A stretch of DNA of 64,000 nucleotides, taken from the NCBI RefSeq assembly GCF_947242115.1, contig NC_074717.1, forward strand, positions 34,636,201-34,700,200, written 5' to 3'. The first letter of the stretch is position 1, and the number at the start of each line of letters is the position of its first letter. A program made the translations under genes and the position numbers. The notes under the pieces are model-generated. The model did no database searches, had not been told where the DNA came from, and worked only from the letters and a program-made list of their open reading frames with translations. Positions 1-10,136 of this stretch are shown here, piece by piece. The DNA comes from Biomphalaria glabrata (lineage: Eukaryota; Mollusca; Gastropoda; Planorbidae).

Positions 1-455
1 CTGCCACATTATCAGAATATTTCTCAGTGGACACTGTTGAAAGGACTACAAGAAATATAGTTTCCCTTTAACGAAGCTTGATCCTGACAGTGCCAAATAA
101 ACACATAAATTCATTTCCATAATAAGAATAACAAGAAGAAGAAGAAGAAGAAAAACTGAGTTGGAAAAAACAACGAAAATATGAGAACCTAGGCTTAAGA
201 TTAAGCGTTTATGGAAGTTATCTAAAATAACAATATGCCCCATTGTTATATCATCCGAGGGGATACCATCAACAGACCTTAAAGATACCTTCAAGGCCCT
301 TATTATTCCTAGGAACATTCTCGTTGCCTGTCAGAGGGCGTTAGACCTGCCACATCACCAGAAAATTCGTCGGTGGAAACTGGTAAAGGGATTACGATGA
401 ATTGTATTTCTCTTTAACGAAACTCGACCCTGGCAGCGCCAGAGAATGAACACTC
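1..455. repeat. Diverged direct repeat pair of about 105 bp
   Basis: Positions 1-105 and 348-455 align by eye over their whole length. Both begin CTGCCACAT, share a CTTTAACGAA core, and then carry a GACAGTGCCA / GGCAGCGCCA motif. The spacing is about 347 bp and identity is roughly three quarters. A CAGAGGGCG segment lies just before the second copy. Between them is AT-rich DNA with an (AAG)n tract. This could be two units of a tandem or interspersed repeat cut by the window edge. No coding potential is recognised. Confidence 0.6.
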
Positions 456-567
456 TTTCTTTTGTAACATAATAATAATGACTAATTTGTAAACAATGTG
501 AAAATGTTCTATTAAATAAAATTGTTTGTTTGTTGTTAATTGTAATCTCCTTTTTTTATATTCCAGT

Positions 568-1044
568 CAGGGGCGGACTGGGTATCAAAATCGGCCCGGG
601 CATTTCTATACAAATTCTCTATCATATGATGGGCATCTAATTCTAGGTCTACGTACCTGTCCTCAAAATCATTATGTTAAGTTTGATAATGTATCTAGAA
701 GCATGCATACGGTGACATCTATCTTTCTAAGAAATATAGGCCTTTAGTTGCTTTCTAATCACTGAGTATGTAGGCCCTAAAAGGATGAAGTCTACTAGAA
801 GACTATTACATTATTTCGGAAAATGTGTTAGATTAAAATAGTATTACAGTGTAGAGTCTGATAATTTTTTTTTTAAACACGACACACAGCGGGCATTTTT
901 ATAAGAGAATATTATACAAACTGTAACAAAACTATTTGTGCCATAGTGGCATTGATGCGGCCATTTCGGTGACCCCCACCGGCCCATTAGGGTACCGGCC
1001 CACCGGGCATTTGCCCAAATGCCCATATAGCCAGTCCGACCCTG
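568..1044. mobile_element. Non-autonomous hAT element (MITE), copy 1
   Basis: The 477-bp element starts CAGGGGCGGACTGG and ends with the near inverted complement CCAGTCCGACCCTG. It is flanked by a perfect 8-bp duplication, ATTCCAGT, at 560-567 and 1045-1052. Eight-base target duplications with CAGGG-type termini are the hAT hallmark. The interior has no transposase, and the open frames crossing it are incidental. It is a sister of the element at 1428-1929, sharing subterminal GGCCC-rich stretches and AGAAATATAG. The intact duplication and nearly paired ends suggest a moderately young insertion. Confidence 0.92.
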
Positions 1045-1427
1045 ATTCCAGTATGTGCCCACTAGCTGAGATACATAAATTAATATTATGAGAAAGCAGC
1101 AAATGTCATCCATTAAACTTAAAGGCCACATGTGACCGACGTTGGATGATTGTTTTGGTTGCACAATCATCCTTTCTATTACTAAACCAAAAATGAGAAA
1201 GATTCTTGCAATTATTGGAAAGTATTTTAGAAATGTGTCTTTAGAACTTGAGCTCAGGATCACAATTGATTTTCTAGTGAGAGGATGGTCAAGGATAGAA
1301 AGAAAGGTGCTTCTAAACCTTTTGTCTCCTGTCAAGTTGATGTAAACATTCAGTCTGGACTCTTTCCCCGTTGGAAGTCTTCAGGACTTCATTTTTTGTT
1401 GTCCTGAGACCATAACACTTTCTACAG

Positions 1428-1929
1428 CAGGGGCGGACCGGGTGTCGAAATCGACCCAGGCGTTTCTATACAATCCGGCCCATGGGCACGACATGGCCTA
1501 AAGTGTGCCGATGTGCCAAAAAACTCAAAAACTCACAATCCGGCCCACAAATCGTATATAATGTTGGGTACCCAGTTCTAGGTCTACCTGCCCTCAAAAT
1601 AATTATGCCAAGTTTGAGAATGTATCGATAGCTGTACGAATATCTTTATAAGAAATATAGTCCTTACGTAGTCTTGCAATCTCTAAGTGTGTAGGATGAA
1701 GCCTACTAGTAATACTGTTTTGCGGATGCAGGCTAATACATTATATTGGAAAATGTGTTAATAGATTCTGTCAAATATTTTCTATAACACGACGCTCAGG
1801 CTAAAACTTTAACTATTTAATACATGTCATAGTGATATCCATCCTGACCTTTCGTTGGCCCTACCGGTCCATTAGGGTATCGGCCCACCGGTCATTAGCC
1901 CGAATCCCCATATAGCCAGTCCGCCCCTG
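1428..1929. mobile_element. Non-autonomous hAT element (MITE), copy 2
   Basis: The 502-bp element has termini CAGGGGCGGACCGG and CCAGTCCGCCCCTG and a perfect 8-bp duplication, TTCTACAG, at 1420-1427 and 1930-1937. The body matches the copy at 568-1044 in the same orientation, with scattered differences and a short extra segment near the left end. No coding capacity is seen. Mobilisation would need a hAT transposase supplied in trans. Confidence 0.92.
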
Positions 1930-2132
1930 TTCTACAGATTCCTACACTTGTAAGGAACAATTCAAATTAAGATTTATATAGCGATTTAACATGTCACTGG
2001 GGATCCTTGCATGTAACATAGTTAACTAATGACATTGACTTTTCAAACGCATCACTCACACTTTTTGAGGAACTTGTGTTCTTATTGTCTGTATTATGGG
2101 ATGTTTTCTTGGAAATGATTCTCGTTATTTTG

Positions 2133-2802
2133 CAGGGCCGGCCTTAGGACAATGCAACCTATGCGACCGCAGTGGGCCCCGCACTTTCAGAGGACCCGCG
2201 CTAATTCTAGGTGTAAATTATTAAATTAAACTATTTTATAACTTTTAACAGATTTCCCTCAGCCTCCTGATTTACCAGGAGCTCCTTGAAATCTCCTGGA
2301 ATTGCAAATATACGAAAACGTCCTGGAAATATCCGGAAATTATTAAAATCCTTTGAAAACTCATACAAATCTCATGAAATATATAGACAAAAATTGTCAT
2401 TTTGGGGTGTCATTCAATATGGAAAATGACAATCCTACGCGCGATAAAAAAAAACGGCATTATCCCGTAATTTTTTAATCTGGTGAAAGAAGCTTCTCAC
2501 ACCTCAAACTAATGAAGAATTACTTGTGGTCAACAATTCTTGTAGATAGATTGAAACGTTTGGCTATTCTTGCTATTGAGCGTGATCTATGTAGGAAATA
2601 AAATTATTATGATATACTATATGACTTTGCTACACGCAAGGCTCGTAAAGTAATTCTGTACGTAGTAAAGAATGAATAAAATGCAAAGACGAATTTATTT
2701 TCTGATACAAACTCTTAAATTTCACTTATCCGTATCGCTACCCAAACTGGGCCCCGCGAAATCCGTTTCGCATAGGGCCCCACAAGGTTGAGCCCGGCCC
2801 TG
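2133..2802 (+). mobile_element. Deleted hAT element with transposase C-terminal fossil
   Basis: The left end is CAGGGCCGGCCTTAGG and the right end is its rough inverted complement ending GGCCCTG. The flanking octamers TTATTTTG and CTATTTAG match at 6 of 8 positions, so they may be a decayed target duplication. Inside, 2482-2657 (plus strand) reads as the end of a hAT transposase: GERSFSHLKLMKNYL, then RLAILAIERDL, then DFATRKARKV, which is the family's dimerisation region. It contains an in-frame TAA at 2599-2601. The rest of the transposase is missing. The termini differ from the CAGGGGCGGACTGG elements to the left, so this is a second hAT family. Confidence 0.85.
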
Positions 2803-3065
2803 CTATTTAGTGATGGGTCAATACAGAGTAGATTACTTGTTCTCCTCCTCCCCCCCCCCCTCTTTTTCGCCGCTAAAACTACGTGGGGTAGAAATAAAAA
2901 AGAGTGATCTTTCCATGACTTCTTGGTCACAACGGTTAAGTCCGGCCCTGCTTTTTTTGTGACGGGTGAATACTTGTTCTCCCCCACCCTCTTTTTTTCG
3001 TAGGGTAACTCTAGTCTGACTTGCAGAAATAAAAGAGTGATCTTTCCTTTACTTCTTCTTGCGTG
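2793..3065. repeat. Local tandem duplication of a hAT end plus flank
   Basis: The right end of the deleted hAT element and about 130 bp beyond it (2793-2935) recur immediately as 2937-3065. Shared landmarks are CCGGCCCTGCT, a GTGAYGGGT motif, ACTTGTTCTCC with a C/T-rich tract, GGGTA, AGAAATAAAA, GAGTGATCTTTCC and ACTTCTT. The copies differ by substitutions and short indels, so the duplication is not recent. Aberrant repair at the transposon end or slippage in the C-run could explain it. Confidence 0.75.
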
Positions 3066-3900
3066 TCCAAACTCTTGAGCCATGAAGAGAATTATATATA
3101 TAGATTGGGGTTCAGTCACATTCCACTTACCGGACGGGGCCTAATGTCGTATTCCTTAACCCGGGTCCACTGTGCCTTGCTAGGCCTCTGAATCTGCCGA
3201 CTCCGCTCCACCCTCGTTTTGTTAGCATATAGCATAGCCACCTTCTCTGAGGACCTCAGCGACCCTAAGTTTGAGAAATGCTGCTAACCTTTTGAGCCTT
3301 AATTATTTTAAAGGGAAACTCCGATAGTTTTTTAAACTTGAGTTATTGACATATTTAAATTCTGCGTAAAAAGTTGTAATAGTAAACATTATATCATTTT
3401 TTATTTAAATGCTTAGAAAATTTTATATTTAATAAATTAGTCAGTAAATTCTTGACATCTCAAAAAAAAACGGGATTCCTTGAGATTTGTTTTAAGTTAT
3501 TTCATGCGTCACTTCCCTAAACAATACTGAAAGAGAAACTTGATTTAACCAATCGTATCGCTTCATTCTTACAGTAGCTGTTAGGCTGTTAGGCTTAGTG
3601 ACGGCCTAGTCCAGAGCTATGATACAGTTATATATATAAACATGTATAGATAGATCCAAAAGCATTAGGATAACCAACTTTGGAAAAAAAAGTAACATTT
3701 TTATCTAAGCCTCTCCCTATCTCAAGAAGTAAATAGATCGTGTGTCTGAATGATTCGAACAAACTGGTCAGTGTAAGGCTAGTCGAGACTACGTGTAGTC
3801 GGTCATGACAAGAAAACCAAGCGATAGTGTTTGTTGTGTGTTGAGTGGTCTGGCGAGAAAATACACACTGCTGTGATTAGTCAAGCATGTAAATCTACTT
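3066..3900. other. Intergenic stretch, nothing recognised
   Basis: AT-rich DNA with short A and T runs. I see no gene, RNA or assignable repeat between the duplicated hAT flank and the SINE at 3901. Confidence 0.5.
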
Positions 3901-4055
3901 GGATGGCTGCCTGGTCGTGCGGTTTGCGCGCTGGACTGTCGTTCGGATTTATCAACGGTCGAGGGTTCGAACCCTGCCCGCTTCCATCCCCCGTCGTCCT
4001 GCGGGAGGTTTGGACTAGGAAGTAAACTATCTTCAACTCTGAAGGAACATCCGAA
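3901..4055 (+). repeat. tRNA-derived SINE, family A
   Basis: The head resembles a tRNA gene: a box-A-like region in TGCGGTTTGCGCGCTGG and a clear box B, GGTTCGAACCC, at 3964-3974. A conserved body follows (CGTCGTCCTGCGGGAGG, TTTGGACTAGG, ATCTTCAACTCTGAAGG), ending in AACATCCGAA. At least ten more copies lie in this window. It is one of the best preserved here. Confidence 0.85.
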
Positions 4056-4850
4056 TTATGTAAAACATTTTACAAACATTTCTTTTTTTTTTACTTTTAA
4101 CACGCATTTTTTTCTTTGCTTACAAGATCCTAGATCTAACTGCATAGACAAAGATATATTTCTTTTACGAGAATGTAAACTTTGCTGTATGGTCTCCTGT
4201 TATACAATAAGTCAATAGATTAAAACACCTTTGTGACGTCACATAGAAACCCGGTGAAAGTCTGACTGTTTTGGATGCGCAGGAAAATTACGTCCGAAAA
4301 ACATCAATTACTAAGTTATTATTGCAAATTTAAAAAAAAAGAATATATTCATTATCTGTAAATCAAAACACATATTATATCAATAATTGTCAAAACCATC
4401 GGAGTTTCCCTTTAAGCTATCACATACAGTTACATTTCCAAACAAGGGAGATGACTGAGGTAAATAGCATAGTATGAGCAAATTGTTACTTAGCTAAATT
4501 TCATTGTTGTTATACATATATATCTAACGAGTTTATCAAAAGAACAGCGAAACTTTTATAAATTGAGTTAGGGGTAACAATGACAATAATATATTGACAT
4601 TTATTGCATATAAATGTATGTCATTTCAATGTGCACTATACCACGTTACAATGAGAATAAGGCAAGTGCTTCTATAAACAAAGTTCATATAGTTAGCAAT
4701 CTATCACATTATGAAATAGAATAAAGCGAATGAAATAAAGGAATTTCTATACAAGGGAAGTAATACAAGAAATGCTAGTCCAGCAAAGATACCTTCTCGT
4801 GTTTATTGTCATATGATAAGCAAAAATACTCAACAACAAAAAAACTATGT
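4056..4850. other. Intergenic stretch, nothing recognised
   Basis: AT-rich sequence without a supportable gene. The only local structure is a set of short homopolymer and TA runs. Confidence 0.5.
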
Positions 4851-4852
4851 TC

Positions 4853-5790
4853 TGATAATCAAATCTGATGTGTTGATATAATTATATGGCTCCTTGTGTC
4901 TCGGAAGACAATAGATGCGACCAGGTGAATCAATGGCTTTGGTTTCGTCTTGAGACGGGGCAGAATCTGGTGTGACAGATCAAGCCAATTCTGACATGAC
5001 CGAGCCATCGTAGTCTTCTCTGTGTCAGAAGAGTATAGATGCTGTGCATACTGGCCCGTTTCAGAACGTCCTGGTTGGAGACATGATCCCTCCAGGAGAT
5101 GCACATTATGCGTCACAGGCAGCGTAAGTGGAAGCTATTTAATCTGTGTTCTTGATGCATGTAAGTTGCCCAGCTCTCACTCCATAAAGAAGTGTGCTCA
5201 GAACGCAGGCATTGTAGACTAGGATTTTGTTGCCGTAGTCAATTTGATATTTTCCCACACGCGCTTGGAGAGTTTGCCATTGCCGCAGAAACCTTTCCTA
5301 TTCTTTTTGTCAGCTAAGTGTCTAAATCTAGGTTGCTGGTCATTGTTGTTCCCAAGTATGTGAATTCCTGCACCACCGTGTGTGATTTACAATATGTATC
5401 GCTGGTATTTCTGAGGCATCTTGTGTCAGAATGTAGGTCTTGAAGAGGCTAATTGTAAGGCTAAACTCTTGACATTCACAAGCCTCTTCTATCCTTCTTG
5501 TGTGTGAGATATGGGAGCCGCATCATCGGCGAACAGCAGTTTCCTAATCAAGATACGCCTTCTCTTTGTTTTGGCTTTAAGGCGTGCCAGGTTAAATAGC
5601 TTTCCATCGGATCTAATGTGGATATATACTCCATCTTCCAGGGATTTAAAAGCGCTGGTGAAACCACTGAAAAGAAGTTTCCGAATAGTGTTGAAGCCAG
5701 AACAGATCCTTGTTTCACTCCGCTCTTGATGGAGAATGACTTAGAGTCGGAACTGTCAAACTGTACGGTGCCCTGCATATTTGCATGAAA
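4853..5790 (-). pseudogene. LINE reverse-transcriptase 3' fragment
   Basis: Read on the minus strand, this contains the second half of a LINE reverse transcriptase. Around 5720 is SIKSGVKQGSVLASTLFG (RT motif B). Around 5540 is LLFADDAAPISHTQ (the FADD motif C). Then come EFTYLGNN and, near 5050, a frame-shifted CRRIS-like C-terminal region. The fragment lacks the endonuclease and the first RT motifs, and several frame changes and stops show it is old. The clade is uncertain; RTE-like or CR1-like are both possible. Confidence 0.8.
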
Positions 5791-5854
5791 AGTTGCAATG
5801 TAGTAAGGGACTTTAAGTTCATATTAAAATATATTTCATGGGAGAAAAATTATG

Positions 5855-6063
5855 GTTTTTATAAAGCGCTACTTTCATGCTTATAGCGCTATGGTCCAAT
5901 CTCATTTGTGGACCAGTGGGGGGAGGGGGTATCTAGGAGTTGGTTTTCCGTGCTGCCTTTAGGCGCTCAGTAAACACAACTCTGCCCGAGTCTGGTATCG
6001 AACCTGTAGCCCCCTTCATATTTAGCCAAGCCAAGCGTACTTAGCCTCTCGACTACGCCTCCC
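5855..6063 (-). repeat. tRNA-derived SINE, family B
   Basis: On the minus strand the element starts GGGAGGCGTAGTCGAGAGGC (tRNA-like head) and has a box B, GGTTCGATACC. It ends in a tail with ACTGGTCCAC, ATTGGACCATAGCGC and GTAGCGCTTTATAAA. The tail module recurs at 12826-12990, 17970-18133 and 21541-21655. The head differs from SINE family A, so the origin is independent. Confidence 0.8.
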
Positions 6064-6103
6064 ATTTTCAAAAGGTCCTTTTTGAACACGATGAATAAAG
6101 AGC

Positions 6104-6180
6104 TGTAGATGTCAGGAGAATGGTTTCTGCAGTGAAGAATGCAAGAAAACGCTTTTAGCTTCGGGGCTTCGCCCGACAAT
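6104..6180. repeat. Fragment of an interspersed repeat shared with 57389
   Basis: The stretch ATGTCAGGAGAATGG, AAGAATGCAAGAAAACGC and CTTCGGGGCTTCGCCCG recurs in part at 57389-57460 (ATGCCAGGAGAATGC, then AATGCAGGAAAACAC). Two copies within 51 kb indicate a dispersed element whose limits I cannot define. Confidence 0.45.
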
Positions 6181-6206
6181 ATATAATATTAACAATATGT
6201 TACTAT

Positions 6207-6580
6207 CCAGTGAACGATTTGTCTGTGAACAATTTGTCGGTGAACGAATTGTAAGTGAACGATTAGTCGTGTGAAAGATTTGTCGTGTGAACGATTTGTC
6301 GTGAACTAACTGTCTGTGAGCAAGTTGTTGGTGAGCGATATGTCGGGTGAACGAATAGTCGGGTGAACGAAATGTCTTGTGAACGAATAGTCGGGTGAAC
6401 GAAATTTCTTGTGAACGAATTGTCAGGGGAACGAAATGTCTTGTGAACGAATTGTCGGGTGAACGAAATGTCTTGTGAACGAATAGTCAGGTGAACGAAA
6501 TGTCTTGTGAACGAATTGTCGGGTGAACGAAAAATCGTGAACGGTTTGTCGATAAAAACATGTCAGTGAGTGAATTGTCG
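6207..6580. repeat. Tandem array of 15-16-bp TGAACGAAATGTC-type units
   Basis: About two dozen units alternate between GTGAACGAATTGTCGG and GTGAACGAAATGTCTT forms, so a higher-order period of about 31 bp is visible through the middle. Units become more divergent toward both edges. A short inverted stretch of the same units lies at 22026-22121, inside a SINE. The array carries no open frame of note. It resembles the internal repeats of some non-autonomous DNA elements. Confidence 0.9.
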
Positions 6581-7160
6581 AGTCCCCCTTTACAATGGAC
6601 TATCAAGGCTAGGCGTGCTTCAATTTTAAAATGTTGACCCATATAGTATTTTGACTACAATAATCACCATTTCATTGTCAATTACCATTAAAAATGAATA
6701 GACTGTCTTACCAAATTTTGAATGCCGGTACCAAATTTTGGAGCAAATGTTGAAAAAATTGCGAACCTTACAAGGGAGAGTATCTAAATTTATCTTGTTG
6801 GAGCTGTTTTTTTATTGGTTATCTACCTTTAATTCCTATGAATAGAAAAGTGTAACTTTATCTAAAAAAAAATATTGGAAATCAAGTACTAGGACTAGCC
6901 GCTGAACTATGCAAGTTCCATTTTACCAGACCTACTATATTTAATTCCACAACATTACGAGAACTAAGTAACATTATTTTGGGCTGTTCTGGGGACTTAG
7001 TCATACTAGTCTTAAATGCACAAGATTTAGTAATAGGCCTATTTATGCCTAATCATTATTATTCAATGTCTAAGCATCCCTCAATTTACAAAGGATTACA
7101 TTTTAAATCTAGATTGAAAGACCCCATGTGGATCTATTAAAATATATTTATACTAAATAG
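6581..7160. other. Intergenic stretch, nothing recognised
   Basis: AT-rich sequence downstream (in the minus sense) of the tRNA-Sec gene. No gene or assignable repeat is seen. Confidence 0.5.
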
Positions 7161-7177
7161 AAAAAAGAAAAAAAAAT
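7161..7177 (-). terminator. Pol III terminator of tRNA-Sec
   Basis: On the minus strand, the tRNA 3' end is followed after one base by a run of nine T, then C and six more T. Four or more T residues normally terminate RNA polymerase III. Confidence 0.85.
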
Positions 7178-7264
7178 CGCCCGAAGGGTGGAATCGAACC
7201 ACTCCGACGTTAGTCGGCTACAGGTTTGAAGCCTGCACCCCAAACCACTGAGGCTCATCCGGGC
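7178..7264 (-). tRNA. tRNA-Sec: Selenocysteine tRNA, tRNA-Sec (UCA anticodon)
   Basis: This 87-nt gene decodes UGA as selenocysteine together with SECIS-containing mRNAs; the tRNA is charged with serine and then converted to Sec. Its minus-strand sequence starts GCCCGGATGAGCCTCAG, carries an anticodon loop CTTCAAA (TCA at 7227-7229), and ends CCACCCTTCGGGCG. The length equals that of vertebrate tRNA-Sec. The long variable arm pairs CCGAC with GTCGG; the human arm uses different bases but keeps the stem, which argues for selection on structure. The T arm pairs GTGG with CCAC around GGTTCGATTCC. No decay is visible in the acceptor, D, anticodon, variable or T arms. It is the only clearly functional RNA gene seen in the window. 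Confidence 0.97.
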
Positions 7265-7285
7265 ACTGCTTACGTCACATCTGGT

Positions 7286-7297
7286 TATTTATAAATA
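7286..7297 (-). promoter_or_regulatory. TATA box of the tRNA-Sec gene
   Basis: The palindromic TATTTATAAATA lies 22 to 33 bp upstream of the tRNA-Sec 5' end. Metazoan tRNA-Sec genes are known to use a gene-external Pol III promoter with a TATA box near -30 and a proximal sequence element near -60, unlike ordinary tRNA genes. A candidate proximal element (AAGCTCATTTTAAAATTAT on the minus strand) sits near 7308-7326, but no molluscan consensus was available to test it. Confidence 0.75.
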
Positions 7298-7326
7298 GCG
7301 ATCTTTCAATATAATTTTAAAATGAG

Positions 7327-8564
7327 CTTATCAAATATACATATTTTTTATTTTTTTTATTATTTGTTTTCAATTTTGAAAAAATAATCACCATTAATTC
7401 ATTATTTTGTTTTAAATACAAATTATCTATTTTATAGTTATTTTATTCTTTTATATTTTTAGCAACTACAAGTTTATTTTAGTTTTGAATATGTAACTCA
7501 AGGAATTATACACTAAATTTATCTCCCTTACTTTAGTGATTATTTTTTAATAACATTAATAATTTCGCATTTCTCTCCCTTACATCATTTTGTAATCTGG
7601 CAAACACACTACGACATCCAATGTAGTATCAAAAGGTTTTAAAGACACTTAGTTTGTTTGTTGTTATTTTTTGTATTATTATTATTATTTTAAATTGTCA
7701 AGACATATTTATATCCATCCAATGACGTTTTTCATATATGTCTCCTACAATTATTTTTTTTACGTAAGAATGGTCAAATTTTCCCAAACATCTTTTTTTT
7801 TTTACCAAATCCAAAACGGTCGCAAAACGTAATGCACAGTTGATCTTAAGACAATCAAGCACATCAAAGAAGTCATTGGAAGTGAAAGCTTTTTATAACG
7901 ATGTTTCTACTGATCAAAATACAGAATCCCGCTTACAACACTTCTGTTATGGAGTGTGTGCGTGTGTGTGTGTCTATATGGTGAATGTGGGAAGAGGTTA
8001 GCGATTGGTTATGAATGATGCAACATAGGTGGCAATGTCGTCGTTTTGTCTTAGTTGAGTGAGACGACTCCAGAACGTGAGACTGAAAGGTTGTGTTATT
8101 GTAGTGAGTTCGATTGTGTTAAAAGATATTATTACTTAGGTCTAGTACCGGTACTTTTATTTCATTTTATCACAAGTTGATTTTGTCTATATTATAAATA
8201 AAGTTATATTTAGTATTGTTCACAAGGAAGTTATTCAAGTGATTTGAAGTTGTTTTTTTTAGTTAAGATATATTACGTCTACAACGGTTTAGTTGCCTAC
8301 CAGCAGTTTGGTGCTAAGAGTCAACGACCGAGAAACAACAGGGAGGGGGGGGGGCGAGGAAGTACTTTCTGCCACAATCAAAAGATTGAGAAATAATTAT
8401 CTATGGACATTTCCACCTTAAACACTATCAGAAGATGTATTCTAATACATGGTCACTAAATACATAATACAAGGGGACGGGTTAGCACCAAACGTCGACA
8501 CATAATGTGCCAACATTGCATTACAATAACCTGTGTCACATTAGTTGATTGTATTCAATGTTAC
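7327..8564. other. Intergenic stretch, mostly unassigned
   Basis: AT-rich DNA with a short (GT)n tract near 7955-7975 and a G-run at 8343-8353. No gene is seen. A 300-bp part (about 7950-8300) has some features of a promoter and polyadenylation region of a retroelement end, but this could not be supported. Confidence 0.4.
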
Positions 8565-8741
8565 AATGGACCTCATTCACTAATTGTAAACAAACAACAT
8601 TTGGCCACGTGGTTCTGTATATCTTCTATACAAATTACGCAATCCATAAAGGCTGTCACGTGATACGCAATTCTCATTGTTTTATCAATATTATCACGTG
8701 GCTAAATGTTGTTTGTTTACGATTGGTGAATGAGGTCCATT
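8565..8741. mobile_element. Foldback MITE with E-box-bearing arms, copy 1
   Basis: The 177-bp element is flanked by long inverted arms. The left arm reads AATGGACCTCATTCAC, AACAAACAACATTTGGCCACGTGG; the right arm is its inverse, ending GTGAATGAGGTCCATT. Arm length is about 45 bp with few mismatches. The interior contains TCACGTGATACG. It is nearly the same as 31908-32088. No coding potential is present, and no target duplication could be fixed with confidence. Confidence 0.88.
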
Positions 8742-9032
8742 AAAATGGAGGCCCTTAACTTAAAATACTCCTTCACGTTTGCAGGTGCTAAGAAAGATAT
8801 GAAGAATTGTGTTGGTTAGCAGTAATTCAAATGAAGGTTAGTGATAAATGAAAGTGCAGATGAAAAGTTTGTGCCTTCCATAATGGAGGCTCGATACCTC
8901 AAGTTTAAATTCAGACTCGGGCGAATTAATTTTTTTTATTATTGTTTTTGGAAATAAATTTTTTTTTGGTTCCCATGATCTTTGAAGCTTTACAGTGAAA
9001 CAAGTCTCAGGCTGGTTAGCTGCCAGGTCCGG

Positions 9033-9156
9033 AAGGTTGCCTGGCCGTGCGGTTGCGTGCTGGACGTTGTTCGGTTGTCTCGACGGTCATGAGCTCACAC
9101 CCTCCCTGCTGTTACTACCCCCCCCCAGTCGTCCCGCGGGAGGTTTGGACTATCTT
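9033..9156 (+). repeat. tRNA-derived SINE, family A (diverged)
   Basis: GGTTGCCTGGCCGTGCGG at the head and CAGTCGTCCCGCGGGAGGTTTGGAC near the end (split here by an eye alignment) identify family A. Box B is degraded to GAGCTCACACC. A C-run lies at 9118-9126. The frames read through it at 8995-9273 are not genes. Confidence 0.75.
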
Positions 9157-10096
9157 ACAGTTACATACGCGTTCTACGCGTGTCCTATACATAGATGCTT
9201 TCGTTCAATGCAAGAGAATGTTGGGAAAAAAATCTTTGCTAGCAAGTTGAACGAAGTAAGCCATTGTCAGTAGACTTGGGGACAGTTGTCTTGAATTACA
9301 AACTGTCAACTATTCCTCTTCCTTGAACACAATGTTTGACAGAGACAGAGATGTGTAGACAAGAATTGCAAATAAAATGTGTGACATACCGGTATTTGAA
9401 AGTTCTAATCAATGAAAACTAACAATGTCGTAGCCAAGAAAGCACGTGGGCAGCATCTACTCCGGCGGGCCGTAAGCGATTCGCGGAACATAATTTGACA
9501 ACCCTTTATTTTTATTTTTTTAGCAACCTAAGTTTAGTATAGTAGAATGTAAGATTAATTACAGCTAAGCGTATACTGTGCTGTTTATTGTCTGTGCTGT
9601 TTATTGTCCCAAGAGAATGTATATGCTCAAACTTGCAGGGCTGTGGGTGACTTGTGAGACAGTGCTTATTGCTCATGATGGTGTTTTGTATCTGGGACAT
9701 CAACCAGTGAGTCCTGCTCCCCCCCCCCCCACCTCTCCGTTTTTATTTTCATCTCGTCCCTGAAACCACCACAACCACAACCGCACCAGCAATCTAGGGA
9801 ACAAACAGGGCAAATACGCTAAGATACAAACACACACACACATAAACTATCTCTATAAAAACACATACACAAGCACACACAATATTTTAACGGAACAAAA
9901 CACACACACACAAACACACTCGCACAAAAACACTTGACAGTGACTCATTATCTCAACACAGACACAAACGCGCATGCTTAGTCTATATCTCCATGCTTTT
10001 AATTTTGAAATATTTCAAAGTGATTTGTGAGTGTGTGTGTGTGCTCATGCTATTTTTAAAACCAATTATAGAGTCCACATAAGTGCTAAATAAAGA

Positions 10097-10136
<40 letters not shown>

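Noticed and set aside
3901-3999. Genuine tRNA gene at the SINE head
   Set aside because: Box B is good but there is no folding acceptor stem or anticodon arm, and the same unit recurs across the window with a SINE body.
6207-6580. CRISPR-like array
   Set aside because: Units are contiguous without spacers and the genome is eukaryotic.
7947-8300. Possible solo LTR
   Set aside because: There is an AATAAA and a TGG-containing segment further right, but no paired copy, no clear ends and no target duplication, so an LTR origin is not supported.
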